This document shows positions 51,946-61,598 of a stretch of 64,000 nucleotides of DNA, in pieces. This DNA is from Actinocatenispora thailandica (lineage in GTDB: Bacteria; Actinomycetota; Actinomycetes; Mycobacteriales; Micromonosporaceae), in the NCBI RefSeq assembly GCF_016865425.1, contig NZ_AP023355.1, positions 4,152,198 through 4,216,197 of the forward strand, read 5' to 3'. The translations under genes and the position numbers were made by a program. Within the stretch, counting starts at the first letter, position 1. Each line of letters begins with the position of its first letter. A model generated the notes under the pieces. The model was given only the letters and a program-made list of their open reading frames with translations, ran no database searches and was not told where the DNA came from.

Positions 51946-53265
51946 TCAGTTCCCGAGGGACACGGACATCTCGTCGAACAACTGCTGCGCGAACTGCCTG
52001 CTGTCGATCTTTCCGTACGACAGCTGCTGGTGCAGGTCACCCCACTTGGTCTCGATGGTGCCGTAGCCCGCCGGCAGCGACGGATAGGCCGGCGTCTGCT
52101 GGGACTGCGTGTAGCGGGCGTACTGGAGGATCGGCGCATCGGCCGGCGTCGCGTTCACCTTCGCCGCGGCGGCACGGGCCTGCCGGGTCTCGGGAACACC
52201 CAGCGAGGTGCCGAAGATCTTCGCCACGCCCGGCGACGTCACCAGGAAGTTCAGCAGGGCGGCGGCGGCGGCCTTCTGCTGCGAGTTGGCCGACACGCTC
52301 AGCAGCAGGCTCGGGTGCGTCGCGAGGACGTGCTGGTCCACCCCGTCGGGCCCCGGCGCGGGCACGATGCCGATACGGTTGGTGCCCGAGTCGGTCATCG
52401 CCTGCAGCAGCGTCGTCGAGAAGTTGAACCACAGCGCGTACTGGCCGGCGAGGAACCCGTCCTTCGGGCTGAGGGCGGCGTTTCGCTTGATGGGGAAGAA
52501 CTTGCCGTCGGCGCGCAGATCCTTGACGCTGTCCACGTAGTCGACGACGTCCTGCTGGGTGAACGCCGGCTTGCCGTCCTTCGTGAAGACGCCCTTACCC
52601 TGCTGCATGCGCCAGTAGATGAAGCCGGGCAGGCTCCCGGTGAAGTCGCTGGAGCCGTACTCCGACGGCTTCGCCGACGCCCCCGCCTGATCGACCTTGC
52701 GAACGTAGCTCTTCAGCTCGCTCCAGGTCATGTGGTCGGTCGGGTAGGCGATCTTGAGCTTGTCGAGCAGGTCCTTGTTGTACATCATCGACCACGCGTT
52801 GGTACCCAGCGGGATCGAGTCGAGCTCGCCGTTGGCCTTTCCCACCGACAGTGCGGAGTCGGAGAGGCCGTCGAGCGGCATGACGTTCTTCCGCAACGGG
52901 CTGAGGTCCTGCAGCAGGTGCTTCCGGGAGTACTCGGAGAGATTGTTGGCGTCCATCATCATCAGGTCCGGCAGGGTGCGGCCGGCGGCTTCGGTGTTGC
53001 GTGCCGTCCAGTAGTCACCGAAGGACGCGAAGCTGCGAGTGACCTTGATGTTCGGGTACTTCTTGTTGAAGAGCGAGATCGCCTCCTTGAACTTGTCGGC
53101 GCGATCGTTGTTGCCCCACCAGGCGAACGAGATCTCCGCCTTCGTGTTCTTGGTGAACTGCTTCGCCTGGGCGTTGACGTCTCCACCGCCGCCGGAACAC
53201 CCGGAGAGTACGAGCGCTGCGACCGACGCCGCGGCGACGACGGCGGCCAACCTTTTCCTGATCAA
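51946..53265 (-). CDS. Sugar ABC transporter substrate-binding lipoprotein
   Basis: A 439-residue extracytoplasmic binding protein, family 1. It has a lipobox LVLSGC with Cys23, then KAEISFAWWGNNDR and NKKYPNIKVTRSF as in oligosaccharide binders. It delivers oligosaccharides to the two permeases encoded next. ATG 53265 has GGAGGAAG just upstream. It lies 76 bp behind the GH2 gene in the same leftward operon. Confidence 0.94.
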   Translation of the reverse strand: MIRKRLAAVVAAASVAALVLSGCSGGGGDVNAQAKQFTKNTKAEISFAWWGNNDRADKFKEAISLFNKKYPNIKVTRSFASFGDYWTARNTEAAGRTLPDLMMMDANNLSEYSRKHLLQDLSPLRKNVMPLDGLSDSALSVGKANGELDSIPLGTNAWSMMYNKDLLDKLKIAYPTDHMTWSELKSYVRKVDQAGASAKPSEYGSSDFTGSLPGFIYWRMQQGKGVFTKDGKPAFTQQDVVDYVDSVKDLRADGKFFPIKRNAALSPKDGFLAGQYALWFNFSTTLLQAMTDSGTNRIGIVPAPGPDGVDQHVLATHPSLLLSVSANSQQKAAAAALLNFLVTSPGVAKIFGTSLGVPETRQARAAAAKVNATPADAPILQYARYTQSQQTPAYPSLPAGYGTIETKWGDLHQQLSYGKIDSRQFAQQLFDEMSVSLGN

Positions 53266-53341
53266 GACTTCCTCCTCGGAAGGTGGGCGGACGTTTCCCC
53301 AGGACTGGCAGCGCGCGTCTCCCGTCGGAGGCGAGCGGCGG

Positions 53342-55201
53342 TTACCGGTCGGATCTGCGTTCCGGATCGATGAGTCCGCGGAGCGTGTCGATCGGCAGCT
53401 TCGGCGCCCGCTCCGCGGTCAGCAGGCCGTTGCGTTCCTGCAGGGTGTCGGTGAGTTGGGTCCAGCACCAGCCGGCGAGCCCGGCGCGCCGACCGGCACC
53501 GGTGACGCCACCGAGCACCGGGGCGAGGATCGTCCCGATCCTGGCGGCGAAATCGTCGGCGTCGGCGGCCTCCGAGTAGCCCCAGGCGTCGGCCGGCGCG
53601 GCGTCCACCGACCACTTGACGCCACCGAACTCCGTGAGCATGACGGGCTGGCCACGCTCCGGCGCGCCGGGGAGCCGAACCCGCCGGCCGGCCGGCCCCA
53701 CGCCGTCGACCAGTTCCCGCAACGCCTCGGGGGCCGCGGCGTACCGCGCCGCCAGCACCTCGCCCCGCGACTCGTAGTCGTGCAGGGTCCACAGGTCCGT
53801 GGTGCCGTGCTCCCAACCGTCGTTCGAGATGACCGGGCGGGTCGGGTCGAGCGCCTTCGTCAGGTGGTAGAGCGACTCGACGAACGCGCGCTGGTCGGCC
53901 CGGGACGCCACGTGCTGGACGCCCCAGCTCTCGTTCAGCGGTACCCAGGTCACGATGCACGGGTGACTCCGGTCGCGGACCACCGCCGCCGTCCACTCCG
54001 AGACCGTGCGGCGCACGGCGACCTCGGAGAAGGCGTATGCGGCGGCCATCTCCCCCCACACCAGCAGACCGAGCCGGTCGGCGTGGAACAGGAACCGCGG
54101 ATCCTCGATCTTCTGGTGCACCCGGACCGCGTTGAATCCCAGCGCCAGCACGAGTTCCGCCTCCTGCCGGAGCGCGTCGGCCGACGGGGCCGCGAGGTGC
54201 GACTCCGGCCAGTACCCCTGGCTGAGCACCGAGCGCAGCACGAGCGGCCTGTCGTTGAGCCAGAATCGACCGTCCCCGGCACGCACCGATCGGAGCCCCA
54301 GGTAGCTGGCCACCACATCGGTCTCCACGCCGTCGACCCGCACGCTGACCCAGGCGTCCAGCAGGACCGGGGAACCCGGGCGCCACAGCAGTTCCTCGTA
54401 CCGCTGGCCGTTGCCCTGGCCGTCGATGGGGACCGTCACCGACACGACCGCGTCGTCCACCGCGGTCTCGGTGTCGCCCAGCACCGCCGTGTCGTGCGCG
54501 ATCGTGACCCGGACGCGGGCCGCCACCCGCCTGCTGAGGGAGACCTGCGCCGTCGCGGTACCGCGGGTCAGATCGCACGTCCACCACACGTCCTCGACGC
54601 GGATCGGCGCCACCGCTTCCAGCCAGACGGGCTGCCAGATGCCGGTCGTACGGTGGTACCAGACGGCGTGCGGCTCCGGGCGCCAGTCCTGCTTCCCGCG
54701 CGGTTGGGCCACGTCCTGCGGGTCGTCCTCGGCGCGCACCACGAGCACGTGCCTGCCGGGCACGTCCCGGGCGGCGAGCGCGTCCGTGACGTCGATCGTG
54801 AACGGCGTGTGCCCGCCTTCGTGCTCGCCGACGCACACCCCGTTCAACCAGACCCGGGCGCGGTAGTCGACCGCACCGAAGTGGACCAGCAGCCGCCGAC
54901 CGTCCTGGAACCCCGCGGCGGCGAGATCGTCGGCCGCGATCTCGCGCCGGTACCAGACGGCGGGGTGGTATCCGGGGGCACCGACACCGGAGGCGGCCGA
55001 GTCCGGCGGGTACGGGACGACGATCGTCGCGGGCAACGGCCGACCGTCCCACCAACCCTCTCGCTCCCCCACGCCGGCGTCGTCGTGGGCGAAGCCCCAG
55101 GCACCGCTGAGATCCCGGTACGAGTCGCGGAGGAGCTGGGGACGAAGGCGATTCCCCTGCTGCGCGCTGGCGCGCAGTCCGTACGTCCCGGAACCAGCCA
55201 C
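53342..55201 (-). CDS. Glycoside hydrolase family 2 beta-glycosidase
   Basis: A 619-residue enzyme with the GH2 three-domain layout. The jelly-roll has WYRREI and RVWLNGVCVGEHEGGHTPF, a middle Ig-like domain follows, and the barrel holds the acid/base Glu in WVPLNESWG near 421 and the nucleophile Glu in TEFGG near 521. It has no signal peptide. Beta-galactosidase, glucuronidase or beta-arabino/galacto specificity is possible. GTG 55201 follows GAGAGG; the frame is open further up but unconserved. It heads the transport operon, with an AACGTT operator 158 bp upstream of its start. Confidence 0.9.
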   Translation of the reverse strand: MAGSGTYGLRASAQQGNRLRPQLLRDSYRDLSGAWGFAHDDAGVGEREGWWDGRPLPATIVVPYPPDSAASGVGAPGYHPAVWYRREIAADDLAAAGFQDGRRLLVHFGAVDYRARVWLNGVCVGEHEGGHTPFTIDVTDALAARDVPGRHVLVVRAEDDPQDVAQPRGKQDWRPEPHAVWYHRTTGIWQPVWLEAVAPIRVEDVWWTCDLTRGTATAQVSLSRRVAARVRVTIAHDTAVLGDTETAVDDAVVSVTVPIDGQGNGQRYEELLWRPGSPVLLDAWVSVRVDGVETDVVASYLGLRSVRAGDGRFWLNDRPLVLRSVLSQGYWPESHLAAPSADALRQEAELVLALGFNAVRVHQKIEDPRFLFHADRLGLLVWGEMAAAYAFSEVAVRRTVSEWTAAVVRDRSHPCIVTWVPLNESWGVQHVASRADQRAFVESLYHLTKALDPTRPVISNDGWEHGTTDLWTLHDYESRGEVLAARYAAAPEALRELVDGVGPAGRRVRLPGAPERGQPVMLTEFGGVKWSVDAAPADAWGYSEAADADDFAARIGTILAPVLGGVTGAGRRAGLAGWCWTQLTDTLQERNGLLTAERAPKLPIDTLRGLIDPERRSDR

Positions 55202-55358
55202 TGGGGCACCTCTCCCGCGTCGTTCGTGGTGGCTGCGTCGTGCACCGGAAGGCGCCGTCCGGCTGTGCCGGAGCCATCCGCATCGCGGTGAACGCGCTCG
55301 TCCGCCGTCGCTGGCGGACCTGCGATGGTCGTTGAACCTACCTGCCACAGGACGGAAA

Positions 55359-55370
55359 TACAACGTTGAA
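55359..55370. promoter_or_regulatory. LacI-type operator of the GH2/ABC operon
   Basis: TACAACGTTGAA shares the CAACGTTG core with the two sites next to the LacI gene 12 kb away. Confidence 0.6.
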
Positions 55371-55452
55371 CCTGACTCGGTTTCGGCCCCACCTCCCCGC
55401 CGTCCGCGGCGAGCGCCGAGCGGCTGTCGGCAGCGCGCGCTGAGCGGCGTGA

Positions 55453-56658
55453 TCAGGCCCCGACCAGGTCGAGCACGCCGATCATGATCTTGTTGCCATC
55501 GGATCGCACGTTGGCCATCGTGCTGACGAGCTGTCGAGGGCCGATCACCTCGGTCGAGCCCCAGTACCCGTCACCCGGCAAATACGCGGTCGGGTCGCCG
55601 AATTCGCGGGCATCGGAATCGCCGAGGCGAAGGTACTGGCGCGAGGCGTGGTTGTAGGACAGCACCGTCGCGCCGGACGGGAACCGGGCCAGGTACGGGG
55701 CCGCGCCGAGGAAGACGTTGTTCTGGCGGTCGGCCGGCCCAGGCTCGTCCATGCCCAGTTCGACGGGCCAGTCGTGCGCGGTGTAGGCCAACGAGATCAG
55801 GTAGTCACCGTTGGCCAGGTGGGACTCCATGGCGAGCGCGATTCCGCCGTTGGAATTGATCTGCAGCGCGCTGGGCATCTGATCGGTGAACATCTTGACG
55901 CCGTCATCGTTGGTTCGGGTGTACTGCTGCGCAACGCGATAGGCAGCATACGGGTAATCCGTGACGTGCGGCGTCCACGTTCGACCGCGGTCAAAGGATC
56001 GGATGATCGCGACCCCGGTGGAGCCCTTCGTGTTCTCGACCGCCCGCTTCGGTGCGCTGTGGGTGAAGTAAACCTGGACTTCACCGCTTCCTGTCTGGTG
56101 TACGAACGGCTCCCAGTTGGCGCCGACGTAGATCACCTGTTCGTCCTGCCAGGTGCGGCCGTTGTCGGTGCTGCGGCGCAGCATCAGCCCGTCGAGCTTC
56201 ATGTCGAGACTGAACCGGTGATTGGCCCGGAAAGAGCACACCGCGAGGATGTCACCGTTGTCCAGAACACGGGCGTCGCCGCTGGAATAGCACCGGTCGT
56301 CCGCACCGTCGAGGATCTTGTGCGACGAGAAGAGCTTCTTCGGTGCGGCCCAGTGTTTCAGGTCGCGACCGGTCGTGCAGTAGATGTTCCAGGCCTGCGG
56401 GCTGTCCTGGTAGAAGAGGATGAAGCGCCCGTCACGCATCCGCTTGATGCGCGCGTAGTGGGCATTTTGGGTGTGCAGAAAATCGGCGTCGAGTTCGACG
56501 TACCTGGACAGGTCCAGCTGCATCGGCGAACTGCGGCGCGGGGCCGCATTGGCGGCGCGTGCCGGCACGGCCGCACTGGCCGCGAGCGATGCTCCGACGG
56601 CGGCGGCAGAACCAGCAAGAAGGCGACGCCGGGCAACCCCGCGGGCGGCTGGCAGCAT
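55453..56658 (-). CDS. Secreted six-blade propeller glycosidase, GH93-like exo-arabinanase candidate
   Basis: A 401-residue protein with a Tat-type signal (ARRRLLAGSAAAVGASLA, cleavage near residue 36). The mature domain has Asp-box repeats (STDNGRTW, SFDRGRTW), ANWEPF and DQMPSALQINSNGGIALAMES. The propeller with Asp boxes suits sialidase-like families. The WEP and MP..ES motifs plus the arabinan context favour GH93 exo-1,5-alpha-arabinanase (inference). ATG 56658 has AAAGGAG upstream. It is divergent from the second LacI gene, with a perfect palindrome between. Confidence 0.75.
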   Translation of the reverse strand: MLPAARGVARRRLLAGSAAAVGASLAASAAVPARAANAAPRRSSPMQLDLSRYVELDADFLHTQNAHYARIKRMRDGRFILFYQDSPQAWNIYCTTGRDLKHWAAPKKLFSSHKILDGADDRCYSSGDARVLDNGDILAVCSFRANHRFSLDMKLDGLMLRRSTDNGRTWQDEQVIYVGANWEPFVHQTGSGEVQVYFTHSAPKRAVENTKGSTGVAIIRSFDRGRTWTPHVTDYPYAAYRVAQQYTRTNDDGVKMFTDQMPSALQINSNGGIALAMESHLANGDYLISLAYTAHDWPVELGMDEPGPADRQNNVFLGAAPYLARFPSGATVLSYNHASRQYLRLGDSDAREFGDPTAYLPGDGYWGSTEVIGPRQLVSTMANVRSDGNKIMIGVLDLVGA

Positions 56659-56719
56659 TCTCCGTCTCCTTTCCCAGAAATGGAAACAGGGGCGTGACAA
56701 CGGGTCGGCTGCAAGGTTG

Positions 56720-56733
56720 GTACAGCGCTGTAC
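56720..56733. promoter_or_regulatory. Perfect palindrome GTACAGCGCTGTAC between GH93-like gene and lacI
   Basis: A 14-bp perfect palindrome with a central GC, 62 bp from the propeller gene start and 99 bp from the lacI start. It is likely the operator of the second LacI regulator. Confidence 0.6.
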
Positions 56734-56831
56734 TCATTGTCAAGGCATCGCTCGGATCCGGGACGGCTGGCCCGGTCCAGGGCCCCGAGTCAGCCGATAC
56801 GATCGATCGCAGACAAGGCGCGGGAGGTTGG

Positions 56832-57839
56832 ATGAGCAGGCCCCGGTTGACCGACGTCGCGGCCCTCGCGGGGGTCTCGATGAAGACGGTGTCGAACGTC
56901 GTCAACGGAACGGGATCCGCCACACCGGCGACGCGCGCACGGGTACGGGCCGCGATCGACGAGTTGGGCTACCGGCCCAACGTCACCGCTCGACGACTCG
57001 CCACCGGCCAGACCGGCACGATCTCGGTCGCGGTCTCGTCGGTCACCGTGCCCTACTTCGCCGAGATCTCGAACCTGCTCGATCGCGCGGCCCGCAGGTC
57101 GGGGCTTCGAGCGGTGATCGAGCAGACGCACGGCGACCGCAACAACGAGTTGGCGATCCTCGCCGAGCGGGAACGCGGCCTGGTCGACGGGGTGATCTTT
57201 CATCCGGTGGCCCTGACGCCCGACGACCTGGTGGACCGAAGTCCGGGCTTCGCCCTGGTGCTGCTGGGCGAAGGCCCTGCCCCCGCCGGCGTCGACCACG
57301 TCATGATCGACAACGAGGCTGCGGCTCGCGAGGCCACCACGCACCTGATCGAGAGAGGATGTCGGCACATCGCCTTCCTCGGAGTCGAAAGTCATGGACT
57401 GACACACACCACCGGCCAGCGCTTCGCCGGATACGAACAGGCGCTCGAGATGGCAGGTCAGCGGGCAGATCCTCGACGTCGGCTGCAGATCGAGCACTAC
57501 TCCGCCGACGAGGGACACCGCGCCGTCGCCGACGCGCTCGACCAGGGCGTCACTTTCGACGGCATCGTGTGCAGGGACGACTCGCTCGCCACGGGAGCCC
57601 TCCACGCGCTGCACAGCAGGCGGGTCCGGGTGCCCGGCGAGGTGGCCGTGACCGGCTGGGACGACCTGATCATCGCCCGGAACCTGTGGCCACCCCTCAC
57701 CACCATCGGACCACACAAGGCCGAGATAGCAAGGACCGCCGTGCGCCTGCTCGCCGAGCGCATCCACGGCTACGCCGGGCCGGGGCGCCACGAGATCGTC
57801 GCATCGCAACTGATCCCCCGCGACAGTACGGCTCGGTGA
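56832..57839 (+). CDS. LacI-family regulator (second)
   Basis: A 335-residue repressor. Its HTH is LTDVAALAGVSMKTVSNVVN, closely similar to the first LacI, with the hinge ELGYRPNVTARRLATG and a normal sensor domain. ATG 56832 follows GGGAGG. Divergent from the GH93-like gene, it probably controls that gene and itself through the palindrome at 56720. Confidence 0.92.
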   Translation: MSRPRLTDVAALAGVSMKTVSNVVNGTGSATPATRARVRAAIDELGYRPNVTARRLATGQTGTISVAVSSVTVPYFAEISNLLDRAARRSGLRAVIEQTHGDRNNELAILAERERGLVDGVIFHPVALTPDDLVDRSPGFALVLLGEGPAPAGVDHVMIDNEAAAREATTHLIERGCRHIAFLGVESHGLTHTTGQRFAGYEQALEMAGQRADPRRRLQIEHYSADEGHRAVADALDQGVTFDGIVCRDDSLATGALHALHSRRVRVPGEVAVTGWDDLIIARNLWPPLTTIGPHKAEIARTAVRLLAERIHGYAGPGRHEIVASQLIPRDSTAR

Positions 57840-57932
57840 GGCGCCGTTCGGGTCGGTCGCGTTCGTGGGCGTCCCGCCGGACACGATCAGCCTCCCTCGG
57901 AGAAACGGCTCCGCCGCGCCGGGCCAGTCGGT

Positions 57933-60332
57933 TCAGCGGCGGAAACGAGCCACGTACGATCGGCCGGCCGAGCCGGTCATGTCGACCGTCAGCGACACCG
58001 AGTTCCCGTGACACTCGGCGTGGGCCTCCGCGTCACCGCCGAGGTACCGTCGCGCCGGCACGGACACCTCGACGGTGACGGTGCCCGTCAACAGCTGTGT
58101 CGGATCGCAGATGGCCACGCCGAGCGTGCCGCGCACGTCGCTGACGACCACCGACGCGGGGCGATCGACGGAGATGCCACCGACCGGCGGCGCGCCGGAC
58201 GCCCAGACGTTCACCATCGTCAGCCCCAGGTCGCGGCGCGTCGCGGCCTGGACCGCCGGGGTGTTCGCCAGCACTTCCACCACACCGCGCCGGGCGAAGC
58301 GTTCCGCGTCCGCCCGCGACGCCGCTGGTAGCTGCACGTAGGCGTACCGCGCGTCGGTCGGATCGGTGCCGTGGTCGATCCACATCGTCGCGAAGCGCCG
58401 GGTGTAGAGGGTGTCGTCTTCGTACACGCCGCGCCGGTCCATGGCCGTCCACCGGCCGGACCGGTCCTCGCGCAGCACCGCGAGTGGGGTGCGTTGCGGG
58501 AACACGTATCCGCCGACCCCGTCGAGGTGCGCCCAGTTCGCTCGCACCCGGGTCGGGGTGGCACCGACGCCGGACAGTCGGCGACCGCCGTCGAAGCTGA
58601 GCGCGGCCGTCCCGTTCTCGCCGATGTTGCGGTTGTCCACCACGGTCTCGACGCCGTAGCCGTCGCTGCTGCGGATCCCGGCGCCGAGGCAGACCACCGC
58701 ATCGTCCATGCAGAACCAGGACTTGTTGCCCCGCAGGCTCTGCCCCTTGGGGTGGAGCCGCATCCCCACCGCGGCCCGGTCGTCGAGCACGGCGCCACCG
58801 GCCCACTCGTTGTACGTGTAGCGCTTGACACCGGGCGGCAGGGTGCGCAGATCCCGGGTGATGCCAGGGATGCGGTACTTGTCGGCGGTCGGCCAGTACA
58901 TGTCGGCCCACTGGCCGATCTGGTCGGACAGGTACACGTAGACGGCCCCTTCGCCGGTGTACCAACCCTGCTCGTTCTCCTGGTTCGCCGTCTCGAAGGA
59001 GTAGATGGCGTGCCGGTCCATCGCGATGGCGTAGGCGAACCCGGTTCGCCGGTGTACGGCGCGCGCCATGGACGTCGCGACCCGGGTGCTCACCACCTCC
59101 TCGGCGGGAACGACCGAGTGATCGGCCAGCACCGCGCGAGCTTCGACGATCGACGGTATCCGAACCTGCTCGATCGGGATCGGATCGTAGCTGAAGAACG
59201 GCAGGAACGAGTCCCGCATCAGGTAGCCCTTGACCGCGGACCTGATCGCACCGGCCTGCGCTGCCGGTACCGCCTGGGCCAGCTGCAGCAGTGTCGCGCT
59301 GGTCAACCGGCCGATCCGGTGATCGGTCTCGTAGAAACGTGACAGCGCCCGGCCGCGGGTCAGGTCCATGAACGCGCCGTGGTAGATCCAGGGGCGGTAG
59401 TTCTCCTGCACCCACCTCACCAGCCGGTCGACCGCCTCGGCGCTGAACTCCCACGGCGTGCCCCGCGCCGCGACGACGCCGTACACCAGGTACTGCAGCA
59501 GCGAGACGCCGTAACTGCCGTTGTAGGAGTAGTGCTCGTGCTGGATGAAACCTCCGTCGGGGTAGAACCCGTCGCCGGTGGTCGAGTAGTCGAACATGGC
59601 CGCCCAGGCCGACTTGGCGAGCCGCATGGTCGCCGCGTCCCGGCTCAACGCCCCACGTACCAACGTGATCGCCGAGGTCCAGTTCAGGTTGGCGCTGGTG
59701 GCCCGGCCCGATCCGATGGTGCGCGGATCGGGCTCGTAGCGGGCGATCGCCGCCATGGCGGTGGCGATCCGGTCCGCCGACAGGTCGTCGTACATCAGGA
59801 TGCAGAAGTCGTTGAGCGCCAGCGGGATGCCGATCTGCCAGTCCCACCAGCCGCCGTACATGGCGGTCACCCCGTACTTGTTGGCGAGGAACCAGTCGAA
59901 CGCCGAGACCAGGTCCGCGGTCAGGCCGGCGTCACCGGACAGGGCGGATCCGGGGGTCTTCAGCGCGAGCGCGAGCTGTCGCAACCTGCCCATGTTGTTG
60001 CGCTGGACCGCGGGGATCGTGCTGCTGTCCTCGTCGGCCCACAGATAGGTCCGATCCGGTGCGGTGTCCATCGAGTGCCAGAGGTCCGCGGCCACGGCCG
60101 CGGAATCCCGCACGTACCTGGCGACCACCGGATCGTCGGTGTCGGAGCTGACCAGCGTCGAGCGCCACTGCGACCGGACCGTGTCGAAGTCGCTGTCGGC
60201 CGGGGAGGCGGAGGCGCGGCCCGGTCCGCCGGCGACGGCAGCTCCGAGACAGGCGGGAGCCACCGCCGCGGCACCGAGCAGGACGTGGCGTCGGGATACC
60301 CGAGGCCGGAGCGGGGACGCGGGATCGGACAA
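57933..60332 (-). CDS. Secreted polysaccharide lyase family 8
   Basis: A 799-residue lyase of the hyaluronate/chondroitin/xanthan family. A Tat signal (SRRHVLLGAAAVAPA) is followed by an alpha/alpha barrel with the catalytic Asn in SANLNWTSA near 215 and His and Tyr in GGFIQHEHYSYNGSYG near 261-270. The C-terminal part is the beta-sandwich domain. It cleaves uronic acid-containing glycans by beta-elimination outside the cell. TTG 60332 is taken as start because GAGGGG lies six bases upstream; ATG 60362 is the alternative. Confidence 0.87.
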   Translation of the reverse strand: MSDPASPLRPRVSRRHVLLGAAAVAPACLGAAVAGGPGRASASPADSDFDTVRSQWRSTLVSSDTDDPVVARYVRDSAAVAADLWHSMDTAPDRTYLWADEDSSTIPAVQRNNMGRLRQLALALKTPGSALSGDAGLTADLVSAFDWFLANKYGVTAMYGGWWDWQIGIPLALNDFCILMYDDLSADRIATAMAAIARYEPDPRTIGSGRATSANLNWTSAITLVRGALSRDAATMRLAKSAWAAMFDYSTTGDGFYPDGGFIQHEHYSYNGSYGVSLLQYLVYGVVAARGTPWEFSAEAVDRLVRWVQENYRPWIYHGAFMDLTRGRALSRFYETDHRIGRLTSATLLQLAQAVPAAQAGAIRSAVKGYLMRDSFLPFFSYDPIPIEQVRIPSIVEARAVLADHSVVPAEEVVSTRVATSMARAVHRRTGFAYAIAMDRHAIYSFETANQENEQGWYTGEGAVYVYLSDQIGQWADMYWPTADKYRIPGITRDLRTLPPGVKRYTYNEWAGGAVLDDRAAVGMRLHPKGQSLRGNKSWFCMDDAVVCLGAGIRSSDGYGVETVVDNRNIGENGTAALSFDGGRRLSGVGATPTRVRANWAHLDGVGGYVFPQRTPLAVLREDRSGRWTAMDRRGVYEDDTLYTRRFATMWIDHGTDPTDARYAYVQLPAASRADAERFARRGVVEVLANTPAVQAATRRDLGLTMVNVWASGAPPVGGISVDRPASVVVSDVRGTLGVAICDPTQLLTGTVTVEVSVPARRYLGGDAEAHAECHGNSVSLTVDMTGSAGRSYVARFRR

Positions 60333-60408
60333 GGTACACCCCTCGGAGTCGTCGTCGACCATCGGCTCAGGCCCATGAGACTCCGGCAATGTGCCGACAG
60401 TCAAGACT

Positions 60409-60420
60409 TAATACGTATTA
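60409..60420. promoter_or_regulatory. Perfect palindrome TAATACGTATTA upstream of the PL8 gene
   Basis: A 12-bp perfect palindrome with central CG in an AT-rich patch, 77 bp upstream of the lyase start. It looks like a LacI-family operator, distinct from the AACGTT sites. Confidence 0.6.
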
Positions 60421-60500
60421 GCTCGCACCGGGGTCGGCATCCGTCGAGGCACCCGGTATCGCCGGGGCGAGGCAGCGCGAGCGTGCGCGCAGGTCGTTGG

Positions 60501-61598
60501 CTAGTTGCCGGTACCGGCGGCGTGCGCGGCGCCGGTGACGCCCGCTCCGCTGGCCGGGCCCGGATCGATGTCGGCGACGTGCGTGGCCGCGCCGAGCAGC
60601 GCCGCCGCTTCCCCGTCCGGTACCACGACGACCGTGTCGACACCGAGCGCGGCGAGCAGCGGCGGGCCCACGATCGCCCAGGCTGCGGTGATCGAGCCGC
60701 CGAACACCACCACGTCCGGCCGGAACCCGACCAGCCACGGGGCCAGCGCGCCACCCAGCGCGGTCATCGCGGTGTGCACCGTCTCGACGGCGATCTCGTC
60801 GCCGTCGGCGGCGAGTGCGGTCAGCTCGCGCAGGCCGTCGACGCGCCGCCCGGTGCGCTGCGCGTACCGGGCGGTCATCGCGCGGGTGGAGGCGGTGTCC
60901 TCCAGCGGCCGGCCGGCGATGGTGAGCCGGTCCGCGCGGCCCTCCGGCGGCACCAGGGGGCCGTCCTCGACGACCCGGTCGGCATCGAGGAACGCCGACC
61001 CGACGCCGGTACCGAGGGTGAACGCGGCCAGCCGACCCGCGTGCGGCGCGTGCAACCGCCGGGCACCGAGCGCGAACGCGGACGCGTCGTTGAGGAACCG
61101 CAGCCGGTCCGGCGTCACCCCGAGCCGCTCGGCGAGCCGGTCACCGACCGGAACGTCGCGCAGCGAGGTGAACTTGCCGACGCCGCGATAGCGGGCGATG
61201 CCGGTCGCGTAGTCGAACGGGCCCGGTACGGCGAGGCCCCAGCGGTCGGCGAGCCGCCCCGGGCACCGGTCGACCAGCTCTCGTGCGGTGGCGGCGATGG
61301 CCGCCAACAGAGTGTCCGCGTCCGCTGCCGGGTCCAGCCCGGACCGGCACCGGCTGCCGGCGACGACGGTACCGGCGGTCAGGTCGACGGCCGCAGCGGT
61401 CACGTGCGATCCACCGACCTCGACCGCCGGCTGGTACCCGCCCGCCGGCACCGCGGGCCCCTCGGCAGCCGCCGCGACCGGACCGCGCCCGGCGGCCGGC
61501 GTGGCCCGCGGAGCGGCCGGTGCGCGCCCGGCGCCCGATGCACCCGCACCGGTACCGGCGGCTCGCGGTTCGCTCGACGCGGTCGTGCGGCCGGTCAT
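60501..61598 (-). CDS. ROK-type sugar kinase
   Basis: A 365-residue protein. The phosphate-binding opening is VEVGGSHVTAAAVDL (Gly-Gly then Ser), with the catalytic Asp in FLNDASAFALG and the adenosine region FTLGTGVGSAFL. About 55 Ala/Pro-rich residues precede the fold. The Cys-rich zinc motif of classical ROK proteins is absent, which is unusual. ATG 61598 overlaps the lacI stop (ATGA), so it is co-translated with the regulator. It probably phosphorylates a sugar from the glycan; its position near manA suggests a hexose such as mannose (inference). Confidence 0.82.
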   Translation of the reverse strand: MTGRTTASSEPRAAGTGAGASGAGRAPAAPRATPAAGRGPVAAAAEGPAVPAGGYQPAVEVGGSHVTAAAVDLTAGTVVAGSRCRSGLDPAADADTLLAAIAATARELVDRCPGRLADRWGLAVPGPFDYATGIARYRGVGKFTSLRDVPVGDRLAERLGVTPDRLRFLNDASAFALGARRLHAPHAGRLAAFTLGTGVGSAFLDADRVVEDGPLVPPEGRADRLTIAGRPLEDTASTRAMTARYAQRTGRRVDGLRELTALAADGDEIAVETVHTAMTALGGALAPWLVGFRPDVVVFGGSITAAWAIVGPPLLAALGVDTVVVVPDGEAAALLGAATHVADIDPGPASGAGVTGAAHAAGTGN

